Shown here piece after piece: positions 26,978 through 38,900 of a DNA stretch of 64,000 nucleotides. The notes beneath the pieces are model-generated. The model had not been told where the DNA came from. It saw only the letters and a list, made by a program, of their open reading frames with translations, and searched no databases. Numbering within the stretch: the stretch's first letter is position 1; the number at the start of each line of letters is the position of its first letter. The stretch comes from Antedon mediterranea (lineage: Eukaryota > Echinodermata > Crinoidea > Comatulida > Antedonidae): NCBI RefSeq assembly GCF_964355755.1, contig NC_092670.1:28943795-29007794 (forward strand). The letters run 5' to 3'. The position numbers were made by a program, and so were the translations under genes.

Positions 26978-29900
26978 TTTTTTTTTTATATCACATATAT
27001 TGGACCGCAAAATGTTTTAAATCACCTGATGCTAGGTGAGTACCGTAAGCAATTATAGGGCGCGAAGTGCATGATGACATCATCACACAGCCTGGCTGAG
27101 GTGGGGTATTCCTCCGGGAAAGTCACCCAGTCCAGAGAGAGGGTAAACATAAATAAGTACTTTTTATCTTATTTTTGTTTATTTTGACACAATTTCCAAA
27201 CATAATGTGGTACTATGCAAATATATATCCCACCATCAATTTTCTAAATAAAAATATGTTTTCAAACTCTGTGCAGGTCAGTTTGTTGAAGCCTAACTTT
27301 TGACAAACATTTTGATACCAAACTTGTTTTGGTTTCATAAGTTTCCGACGCATTTTCGTCTAATTTTCTGCAAGCTACACATCTGAGAAGCGGACTAAGC
27401 TCCCAATAAACGCCGGTCCACGTAAGAATGGCGAATTCCAAGTCGCTTTCATTCGGGATGTTTTTTTTAACATTCCCGGTGAACAAACAGCAGCGATTAT
27501 ATTAATTAAGATTATATACTCTTTCAAACTGAACACTAGGCCTATTATTCAAATGCTGAAAGATAAATTGAAAAATCCATAGCCTTCTATAGGCCTAGAG
27601 TCTTAGTCTAGAGTTGTTATAATTCATCCAAACAAAATAATGGAATTCTTTAATGTTAACCAAAAAAAATAGGTAGGCCTGTAGGGCCTAGGCCTATACG
27701 GTAGAGTATAATAGCGGGACGGTTCCGCTTAGAGGATGTGAAGCACGCCCGTTGCAGGTATCACAGTCTAGGCCTAGCAGTACTGGGCTAGGTATATAGG
27801 TCTTGCCTAGGGCCTGTAACGCCAAATGAAGTGCCATTGCCAAATGAGGTTCGCGTGGTCTGTATCGCACAAGGCTAGGTCACTTAATTTGGCAGCACGT
27901 TTCTGGCGAGCTAATCGTGTTATTAAATATTGATATTATTATTTCCAAATAAACACAAACTGAAAAATATTAACCTGAGTATTTCTAATAATAATCTTTG
28001 CTCATTTTATGAAATTAAACCATTATAATTGCAACATACAACAAAAATTTACGATTTTAGTGTAAAAAAATATAGAAAACACAACATGCATGATGGGAAG
28101 CCTACCGACCCCTTTCTAAGCAGCTGGAAAAGCAGACTACTCGTTTTAGCGCCAAAGGGAAGTGTCTGAAGTCACGTCTGCATGTATGCGGACATGGTCT
28201 GGGACAATTTGCCTTTGGCGCTAAAACGTTGAGTGTTTGAGTTATGGGACGCCATTTCTGCATTTTTTCCTAGTAATATTTTGATTTTAAGTCCCTTTCG
28301 TCGGTACATTATTCCCGTTATTATTTTGTTGTTTTTATGAATTTCTATGTTTATGTTTTCAAATTAAAATGATTATTCGTTGAATATGAATGTATCCCGT
28401 TATTCTATTATTATATATATTTTTTTGTTTAACATAGCTTAGGGAGCGTGCCCAAATGTTTTTACTCCGTTAAACTTGTTGTAACGCAACTTTTACCGTA
28501 ATATGCAAGCTAATTTAAATGGGGTTGGGCGTGTTCAGTGAGGCATATCAAGCCCTCCCTTTACTAGCTACTATGCTGTTGTTATCACTCCATTGTTTAA
28601 CGTGTAATTAACGGGAGACCGGACATGCTGTTCAGTGTTGCGTAACGATGATTCCAACGCGTTATTAACAATCCTTGTTATGGTATGTTGCGTGAAATCC
28701 TATGATGACTCAAAGTAACGGGTTATTAGCAGTCCGGTCATTGTTGTTACAACATATATAATTATATTTATTAAAATAATCATGTATAATACTATATCCT
28801 AGGCCTACCGTAAAATAAAAATATATATAGGCCTAGGCCTACACGGTAAAATAAAAATATATAGGTCTAAGCATACTATTTACGATCCGATTCATGGTAT
28901 TTTTTAGCCTGGTACGTCGGGCGACACGTGTCTAAATTTCTAATAGCCGACTTTCACCTGAAAAAAAATACGTATTTTTTATCCCTGGATGTAACATGAT
29001 ATTGACGCGAATACCGCACTACAGAGAGCTAGGCCATGAACGATTCGTTAAAAGTACACCGCCAGACAATCGCGTAGCTATTGTTTAGATTACATACTAT
29101 AAACAATTAATAACAAAGAAAGCCTAGAAAGATAAGCTCCTCCTCTCGTTAAAATTGTTAAATAATTTTACTTTGACTGAGCCACTCTTATCCATAACAT
29201 TTCATTAATTAAACAATCAAATAGATTTGCACTTTAGACAATATTTTTAAAAATAATTTACTGTATCAGTTCAGACTGTGAAGAACATGGATTTCGAAAG
29301 GTACACTTTATTTAACGCCAGGAATTCTTCTCACAGAAAAAAATGTGCTGATTGCAATCTGCATAAGCAACCAAAGATCCTGTATCTTTCTGGGATTCTG
29401 CCTTTTCCCCAAATTTATTGTTATTTGTATATGACATAAAACCTCAGTACTGTGGAATAATGCTACTCTACTGTATATAGGCCTACTGTCATTCAATACT
29501 ATCGTCCGTTAGCTCGGCGTTTAACGGACACAAACACTCAGTAACCTGTGGAATAATGCTATACTCTGTATGCTGTCATTCAATACTATCGTCCGTTAGA
29601 TCGGCGTTTAACGGACACAAAAACTCAGTAGATTGTGGAATGATGCTACTCTAGTGTAATTCAATACTATCGTCCGTTAGATCGGCGTTTAACGGACACA
29701 AAAACTCAGTAACCTGTGAAATGATGCTATACTCTATATGCTGTCATTCAATACTATCGTCCGTTAGCTCGGCGTTTAACGGACACAAAAACTCAGTAAA
29801 TTGTGGAATGATGCTACTCTATTGTAATTCAATACTATCGTCCGCCGTTAGCTCGGCGTTTAACGGACACAAAAACTCAATACAGTATACCATGGAGCTA

Positions 29901-32900
29901 TAAAATTGTATAGCTCCATGAGTATACTGTGGAATGATGCTATGCTCTATATGCTGTAGGCGTTTAACGGACACAAAAACTCAGTAAACTGTAGAATGAT
30001 ACTACACTCTATATAATAGGCCTACTGTCATTTAATACTATCGTCCGTAAACTCGGCATTTAACGGACTCAAAAACTCAGTAAAACTGTGGAATATGATG
30101 CTATATAATACTGTCATTCAATACTATCGTCCGTTAGCTCGGCGTTTAACGGACTCAAAAACCCAGTATACTGTGGAATGATGGTATACTCTATATGCAG
30201 CTGTCATTCAACACTATCGTCCGTAAACTCGGCATTTAACGGACACAAAAACTCAGTAATATAACCTGTGGAATGATGCTATACTCTATATTATGCTGTC
30301 ATTTTAATACTATCGTCTGTTAGCTCGGCGTTTAACGGACACAAAAACTCAGTAATATAACCTGTGGAATGATGCTATACTCTATATTATGCTGTCATTT
30401 TAATACTATCGTCCGTTAGCTCGGCGTTTAACGGACACAAAAACTCAGTAAACTCCGGGAATGATGGGTATTCAAATGATGCATACTCTATATACTGTCA
30501 TCTATCGTCCGTTAACTCGGCGTTTAACGGAACAACGCACTGAATAGTAAATTTGCGCTTGGTTGAGAGCAAGTAGGGGAATTCCCTTTTTTGCGACGCC
30601 TCCCTACTGCAAGAAGGCAATTGCACATTGTTTTTATATATTTATTTTATATATATACTGTATAAGTGTTTTGCCTATTACACCATTTAGGCCTAAATAG
30701 ATACAATAATTGTTAATGTACACAGTTTTTTTTTGTATTTTGTAATAAACATGACACCCTTGCAGCAGCATCACGGAGGCTGCCAAAAACACCGTGGTGC
30801 GTGTGTACATCGCATCGCGGTGATAAAAAACCATGTGCTTGCTAATAACGTTACGTCATATCGCCCAAAGTTTCATCCTCTGTTTTTGGACACACTCGAG
30901 GTCAGCAATAGTTAAAGTAATAATTTATTTACGTAATACAATAATTGTTAATGTACACAGTTTTTTAGTATTTTGTAATAAACATGACACCCTTGCAGCA
31001 GCATCACGGAGGCTGACCAAAAACACTGTGGTGCGTGTTGTACATCGCTTCGCGGTGATAAAAAACCATGTGCTTGCTAATAACGTGACGTCATATCGCC
31101 CAAAGTTTCCTCCTCTGTTTTTGGACACACTTAACTCGCGCGGCAGCTACAGTCAGTAAATGTTTTAGCTCTAGATAGACGGCGACCGGTTTCTATATTG
31201 TTTGGTCCATACCATCGTCCATAAAGTCTATACATGCTGATACTATCGATACGACAGTCAGGGTTTTATCCGTGTTTACAATTTCGCCATTTTTTTTTTC
31301 GGTCAAGTGTACAGGGTAAAAAATAAAAAAGGAATTAACGTCAAGCATGCTAAACAAAAAATTAGTATATTATAGGAATGTTCTATAAGTTGAAAATGTT
31401 CAACAAAAATTGTGGAATTGTAGATGCTAATAATTTAATGTTGGGTAAGGTTGTTTTAACAGCATTTTTTTTGCCGTCGAAATGACGGTTTACCACAACA
31501 TCATCTGCAGTTTCAAGGCCCTTTCTACAGCAATTGCCGTCGATCTTCATATTATTATTAGATATTATTGTATTGAACTCTGTAATGTGTGGTGTGATAT
31601 TGTCAGTACAAGGGTCCGTTAAATGAGCGTTTAACGAATATAAAAACGATCTGTTAGGTCGACGTTTAACGGACGAAAACAACGGACGTTGTTCTTCCGT
31701 TGTACGCGTTAGATAGTAAATTCAATTTCATTGTACAGTATTAACCATGATACGCTCTGCTGAGTACAGACCGCCCAACTCATTAACGTTTTGCATATTA
31801 TTAACGCATTTAAATGTCTATTAACGGAGTAAAAACATTTGGGCACGCTCCCTTACTATACAGTTTTCTAACCTTTTAGTTTTATTTTTAATCAATTCCG
31901 GTTTTTTATGTATAATGTTATTTATGTTTTTTATTTATAAGTTCTTTAAGAATATGAGTTACATGATCACATTTGTGTCACTTATTATACCTAATATAAC
32001 AGTAACACTATATTTACTTTGATGTCTGAAAAATTAAAACATAAATTCGCAATAATGGCGAACCTAAGTCGCAAATTGTTAGTTAGATATTCGTTATAAT
32101 TAACCATCATCTCATTTGTTACACGTGTGTGTGTGACATATAATAAATAAATAAATAAGGGATGGCAGGCCTACGTCGAGGGGAAATTCATCAAATGGTT
32201 TCATCAAAACAATAACTCATAAGGTCGGAAATATTTAGAACATAAATAGATAATGGAACCAAATTTTGAAATAAAGATGAGATATTGCATTGTTCTCTTT
32301 TGTTATCAATCTTTTTGTAACGTACCGTAATAGAAGGTAAATAAATAATGGTACCTAATTCAGCATTTTCATCAAGTTTTAACAATCTTTGATGTCGGAA
32401 ACATTCCCAATAATAGAGACTAATTTTTCAATATGTTAGATATTTTATTCAGCTGGCACTTTTTACCTTGATGTCAGAAACATTTAAACATAAATTCGCA
32501 ATAATGGATCATAAAATTGTGCAATGAAGTCGTGTCATCTTGTTCATATGATTTGGGAAAAAACTTTGGATGGGATATGGGGTGAGCGAAATTCTAAGCA
32601 AGCTAAATACATGATACTTATTTGGAAAAAGCATGTGAATTCGCAAATAATTGAACCTAATTTTGCAATGAAGTCGTCATCTCATTTTGTTCATATCGAT
32701 GTGAGAACAAGTTTGGATGGGAATGTGGTGAGCGAAATTCTAAGCAAGGTAAATACATGATACTAGTTATTTTAAGGTTGGGAACACAACGTAAATTCGC
32801 AAATAATTGAATGTAATTTTGCAAGAAAGTCATCATCGCGTTTGTTCATATTACGATGTGGGAAAAAACTTTGGATGAGCGAAATTCTAAGCAAGTATTA

Positions 32901-35900
32901 CTTCGAAGTCGGGAACAACCTTAAATTCGCAATAATGCAATGGAACCTAATTTTGCAACGAAGTCGGTCACCTTGTTTGTTCATACGATGTTGGAAACAC
33001 GTTTGGAGGGGTGGACGAAATTCTATACGAAGCTAAATACAGTTAGTTTTGAGGTCGGGAATATTAGAATTTATACTTAAATGGAACCTAATATTGCAAT
33101 GGAGATTGCATGCGTTATTTTCATCTCCGGTTGTTCATTCCATCAATTCATACGTCGTACATAAAGTGGAACATGCATGCACTGTTATACTTTGTGGGAT
33201 GATGAGAGTGGGATGCTACTGTAATCAAGTTAATATATTATTTATTGATATACAGTAATTTAATTAGCTATATCGATGGAATAGTTATTACACGCCTATA
33301 TTTACACATTTGCAGCCTTCACTATATAGAATAAATCAGCATTAAATAAGCCAGTGGATAAATCTTTATGGAATTCATTTAAAAGCAATATGCTATAATA
33401 CTGTAACATTGAATGTGCAACATATAACAATAAACAAGTATAGAAATATGGGTAGCTTTAAGAAATACTATTATGCTAATATAGTTTCTAATTTGCTACG
33501 ATTATCAGAAAAGGAATTCACTGTGATACGAGTTACAGGTGGTACTGATCTGATTTTATTTCGTTTCATCTTGTATATAAATACATTGTATAATCCGGGT
33601 TGTAAAATGAAAACAAACAAATGAAAATCTCACAAATTCTTTATGTGTAAAATATTTTAAACGAGATATAGATGATAATGATGATCATTGTCAAGTGTAT
33701 AAAAAAATATAAGAACATTAATGAAAATAGGAGGTAATACGGAATTCATAAATGTAAAAATGTTACTGATGAATTGTAATGACACTTTGATAATTAACAA
33801 ATGTGTTAAATAATATGATTTTATGTAATGACATAAGATAATATGAATGTGAATAAAAGTGGTGTAGCGCCACAAAAGAGAGAAAAAAAGCTATCGATGG
33901 AATGGTTGGTACAAAATCCATGATAATTTAGCTAATTATCTGAAATAAATTCGACGGGAACCTGATTTCACAAGAGGACCTCTTATATGAGTTTGTGAGG
34001 ACTCCGTTTATATAGAGGAAATCTCAATATCAGTTCTAGAATTAACCTAAACAGTTCTTTTCTAATGAAGAATCTGGGAAATTTACAATCAAGCAACAAC
34101 ACCACATTCTACGTGAATTCTGCTGTACGTGAACTAGCCTTAATACCGCCTGATTACGGTATATACAGTAGGCCTACAGTATTAGCTTCAGATAAATGAC
34201 GACGCATTCTACAGATATTTAAAAAATGAAAATATTAAATTGGCTTCGTCGAAATGTTGTACCTTGATAGACAGAGCCCCAAGCAGACCGCCCACATTAC
34301 AGATAATCTGCTCTGCAGCACAATCTGTTGGTTTCAACAACTGTACACGCGGTGATTCAACTAAAAGCAGTAAAAAGATTTTGGCACACAAGGCGTATCA
34401 TATAATTTGCGGACGATGACCGAAGCACTTCCGCTTCGATCTATTTGACGAAAATCAAAAAAGGATAACTATTTTCTGCTTTATACTTAATTTAATGTAA
34501 TGGTGATCTAATATAACAGGCGTAACAACACGTCATAATACATATTGTTTGTAGTTTATACTGGCTTAAATATGTTTGTTTTATATAGGCCTAGCCTAGT
34601 AGGCCCTAGGCTAGGCCTAAACTGTATTTAAAGCCCCATTCCCTACGTTTTTTAGATCTAATTTAAGATCACAAACTATATTTAATGTAAAAATAATACT
34701 ATATGGTCCTATTGCGATAACTTTTTTCGTCTTTAAACGGTTAAAAATGTGAAAAATAAATCGATTCTAATAATTATAGCGGCCCGCTATAAATCCCAAA
34801 ATGCATTGCGCGCGGATTGATATTTTTGTTTTTCACCTGTAATTCGCCCACTTTTCGATCGATCGTGAAGCCAAAACAAATGGAAGACTCCTAACTTTTC
34901 AGCGAAAATACCGGGTTTTCCCCAATTTGTATCAATGGAGTCTGGCAAAAATAGGAGTGTTGACAAAGTGCGAGGCAGCGAGGCACGCGAGGCATGCAAA
35001 ATATTTGTGCGAGGCATCATTTTATCATTTCCAAAAGTGCGAGGCATGCGAGGCATATAGTTTACAATTTCAAAAAGGTGCGAGGCATATCTTAACGTGC
35101 TATTATGCTATATTATAGGCCTAATAATCAATCGATACAAGCGTATCTAAATAGATGCGTGTATACACTCATCATGTTGTTTATTTTTATGTAACGATTG
35201 TTTTTTCATTCAAGTCATATCGTGTCAAATTTTACTTTTACAAAAGTGCCCAAACTACGGTTCAAAAATCTGAACGACAGTCTTCAACTTTCGATAAACA
35301 ATAATTGTTATAGCGACACACTCATCAAATGACTGCAATGTTTGTTGGCATTTCGAGCGTGTTCACTCACATGTCTCTCGAACATAGCAGAGTGAAAATA
35401 ATATTTTGTCACACCCCTGCGCCTAGATCCGGTAGACCCGAGAGATGGAAAATCCCTCTGTACTCAGCCCACGAATTTCACGTCGGCAATCGGCAATTGC
35501 CGACCTTATTGCCGACCTTAAATTGTCAGAGGACGGCAAGAGATTGCCGACCTAGAAACTAGGCTAGATCCCTCCTTTCAAGCCTCCTAGCAACAACATG
35601 GTACTTTAAGGGATCGTAACATTGAAATTTTAACAGGCATATTCACCACCATGTTGTGTTTAGTTAACAAACCATTGAATTAAGATGATCCCTGAATTCA
35701 CTCAACCATTACATCATTTTGTGTGTACTGTGAGCTGCATGCTTTCCTATCAACCAAGCTGGCTGGGCACAGCGCTGTGCGCGACAGACCTGTGTAGGGG
35801 AATACCCTGTTATTCCAAGCAAGCAACTATGCTCTGTGTACGGCTAGCTCCAGAACCATGATGTTCATCAATTAATTATCAAATAGAATTTATCTTGTAG

Positions 35901-38900
35901 ATTTTAGTGTTAGGTTTTTATATTTTAGTTAATTTTGCTAGTTCTTTTTGCATACCATATAGCTAGGGAGGCTAGGCCTAGCTAGGCCTTTAGGTTAGCA
36001 AGAGGTTTAGGCCTTGGGGTGAATTTGCTATTTTTAGAACTGCCGAGACTGCCGACCTTGGCGAATTTAAGGTCGGCAATTTTTTGCCGACCTTCTTTTT
36101 TCTGAATTTCGTGGGCTGTGTACTATTTAGCAGGTAGCGGAATGATTCAGCCCTCAGCTCAGAGGATTGTGGTGCATTCCCCTTCTATAGCACGTGGTTT
36201 CAGCAGCAACGCACAGACTTCTCTCTGAGCGGCGTGCCAAAGACATTTTTGACATTCCATTCTCTAGGAACAACACGGCAAATAAGGTGAACAGCGATTG
36301 CCAGGACAAGTTCAATAACTGGTGGTGAATAAAAGGTAACTGATATGGCGATCCAATAACCTGCCGCAAAGAAAAAAATTGCGACAGAATTCGCGTGTGA
36401 AAAAAGACTTACGTCCGACAATTGTAATACTAGGCCTAAAATTAAACTTTAGCTAATATGCTTAGCCCTAACCTAGATAAGAGGCCTATGTAGAAAATAA
36501 TTTAATCAATTTTGATATAATAATAAATTGGTGTAATATTTAATAATGATACACTATTCCTGTTTTAGTAAGCTAGGTATATTACGAACGATTTTTATTT
36601 ATTGTTGTCCATGTACGTACTAATAAACCTGGCGCTAGTTTCCTTCGCTTGTATTTTTACTCCAAATTTGATAACTAACTTTATCGTGTGAATACCACAC
36701 CTTAGAAGTATACCTCATGAGTACTTTATTGAAAGAATCACATAAAAAGTAACAAATAAATCCTTAAATTAATGATTTTACAGGCGTGTTTCTCGCACAC
36801 TGTTCGCGAATTTCACTTATTCAATGTTCAATATTTTTGTTTCTATGGAGCGCCAAAAGAGCAACGATAATAGAGGACTAAAACTCAGTGCATTTATTGG
36901 TGAAAAACACGTTTTATTTCAATATATTTGTTAATTTGTCAATAAAAATGCTGTAATATGTTACTGCTGATACTGTTCTGTTTTCAAAGAATAATAATCG
37001 ATCCTAAATCAACATCACTACCTAGTCTAGACCTAGGACATCCTACTAAGGATATTATGATGAATTTTTCTATTTTATTCTTTAAAAGGTTACCGAAACC
37101 GTGTACATTATCAACAGTACACCGGTGAACAGTAAGATTTTTCCTTACTGACAGTGACAAAATCTATTGAAATTGTATTTGATTTTCACCAAATAATGCG
37201 TTAAATATAAATGGATTCCACAGAGTTTTTAGCCCTCTAATTAATTTTGCTCTTTTGGCGTTCCATAGAAACCAAAATATTGAACATTGAGTGTGCGAAA
37301 TGCGAGAAAAACAACGTCTGTAAAATCACCAATTTAATGGATTTATTGTTACTTTTATGTGATTTTTCTTCATTAAAGTAGGCCTACTAATTTTAAGCTG
37401 TGGTATTCAGGATAAAGTTGGTTAAAATACAAGGCAGGTGCAAAAGGAAACTAGCCTAGCGGGCCTAGGCCTAGGCTACTTCAATTTCGGTGATTTCCTG
37501 CCTTGCAATTTTGAGAAATGATAAAATGATGCCTCGCATTTTTTGATGATGGTAAAACGATGCCTCGCATAAATTTCTGACTTGCCTCGCATGCCTTCCC
37601 TGCCTCGCGTGCCTCGCTGCCTCGCACTTTGTTACTACCCCAAAAATAGAAAGACAATTAATGCAGCAACTATACAACGTCAGGCTAGGTATATAGCTAG
37701 CGTACGATGTTCGTACGTTATCGATGTTTACCAGCTAGGCCTACAAAACTAAGCCTAGCTAGGCTAGGCCTAAGACCGTCCACGAGAGGTCGATCGCCGC
37801 GAGCTACTTAGGTAGTGCATTGGGTCACAGTGTATTTCGGCCGCCAATCATTTCGGCCGCCGGTTATGGAACGCCCAAATTAATGAAACTCCAAAAAGGA
37901 CAAAATATGGCATGATCATTTCGGCCGCCAGGTATGGCGCGCCAAATTGAAATAGCCAGAAATAACTCATTAACTGTACAGTATTACAGTGAAAAAAAAT
38001 AACTTTATCAAGTCTATGGAACGCCACAGAGAACTATGGTCATTTAAACTAGAGATCAGTTGTGCAATGGGCTAAATACATTTTGTTTTTGCCGTAGGCA
38101 TAGATTTAAAGTTATATTAGTTACGGTATTTTACCGTCTGAATATTTTGGTCAAAATGAATATTGATTTAATGTTTATTTTTTAATTTATTTTACAAGTC
38201 CCGAAGATGCGTGTGCTTTGTAAAAATGTGTTTTATGAATCAAGTCAAGTGTTTTTGACTGGCACATAAAAAAAACTTCAGCATCACCTCCTTCTTATTA
38301 AAAAAATATCATTAATATTCACTGTAGTGATGGCAATGTGCACGCTATAATATCGCTGCTGTTTCTGGAATTGAAGACCACCGATTCGGCTTAATAATAC
38401 AGTATTTAGGCCTAGTAAAATATTAACATTTTAACACACATGGCGTGTCATACATATTCAAGAATAATTACAATTCTGGCGGCCGAAATTAACAATACAT
38501 ATTTTGTCCTTTTTGGCGTTTCATGAATTTGGCAATTCCATAACCGGCGGCCGAAATGATCAGACACCGCGCATTGTGTCTCACTTTTTATCATAATTTA
38601 CCATAAAACGTACATTTAAGACAAGGAATGACATGGTTTAATGTTTTTAAAGTGATATATAGGCCTAGGCCTATGTATTATTTTCCAAAAAACGTCCAAA
38701 ATTGCAGGGAAGGGGTCTTTAAAAAAATGACAATAGAACTTAATTTTGCAATAGTACCTAATTTGGCGCCTTAGACGCCCAATTAAGTGCGGTGTACCTC
38801 ATTTGGCGTGACAGGACCTTCTATGCCTGGCCTATCTAGGCCTAGGCCTAAGCCTAGAGGCTAGGCCTAGCCTACTTTCACGGGTAATGGCTAAAATTAA

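Larger units (their letters stand above)
28442..31852. mobile_element. 3.4-kb element with perfect 32-bp TIRs, TTA duplication
   Basis: Left end GGGAGCGTGCCCAAATGTTT + TTACTCCGTTAA is repeated perfectly inverted at 31821-31852, with TTA outside both ends (28439-28441, 31853-31855). TTA/TAA duplications and GGG-starting TIRs fit PIF/Harbinger. No transposase frame is visible, so it is non-autonomous. The interior is rich in TTAACGG words and holds a tandem array and a duplicated 190-bp block. Perfect TIRs suggest a young insertion. Confidence 0.8.
34954..37641. mobile_element. Element with GTGCGAGGCAGCGAGGCACG TIRs, 7-8 bp duplication
   Basis: Left end GGAGTGTTGACAAAGTGCGA; the right end, inverted, is GGGGTAGTAACAAAGTGCGA, and both continue GGCAGCGAGGCACGCGAGGC. 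AAAAATA(G) stands on both sides and occurs once in the uninterrupted M2 copy near 57383. A 7-8 bp duplication suggests hAT-like, but no transposase is seen. It hosts two further elements (35465-36118, 36631-37462). Confidence 0.8.
34628..38722. mobile_element. MITE family M2 copy 3, split by nested insertions
   Basis: Begins TTAA-AGCCCCATTCCCTACG and ends GGGAAGGGGTCT-TTAA, as in the compact copy at 57228-57694. Alignment to that copy shows two clean interruptions: 34954-37641 and 37823-38570. Without them the copy is about 0.65 kb. Confidence 0.85.

Noticed and set aside
26818-27039. Phe-rich open frame resembling membrane segments
   Set aside because: Pure translation of a poly-T tract.
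28240-28262. ATGGCGTCCCATAACTCAAA as a start exon
   Set aside because: No donor before the in-frame stop and no match to SF3B1.
31288-31310. ATGGCGAAATTG on the minus strand as the SF3B1 start (M-A-K-L)
   Set aside because: The splice phase does not fit exon 2 and a stop follows after four codons.
36154-36421. Hydrophobic minus-strand frames ([19 protein letters not shown]..) with a possible acceptor at a CAG
   Set aside because: They lie inside a nested transposon, start only from TTG, lack a donor and match no family I recognise.
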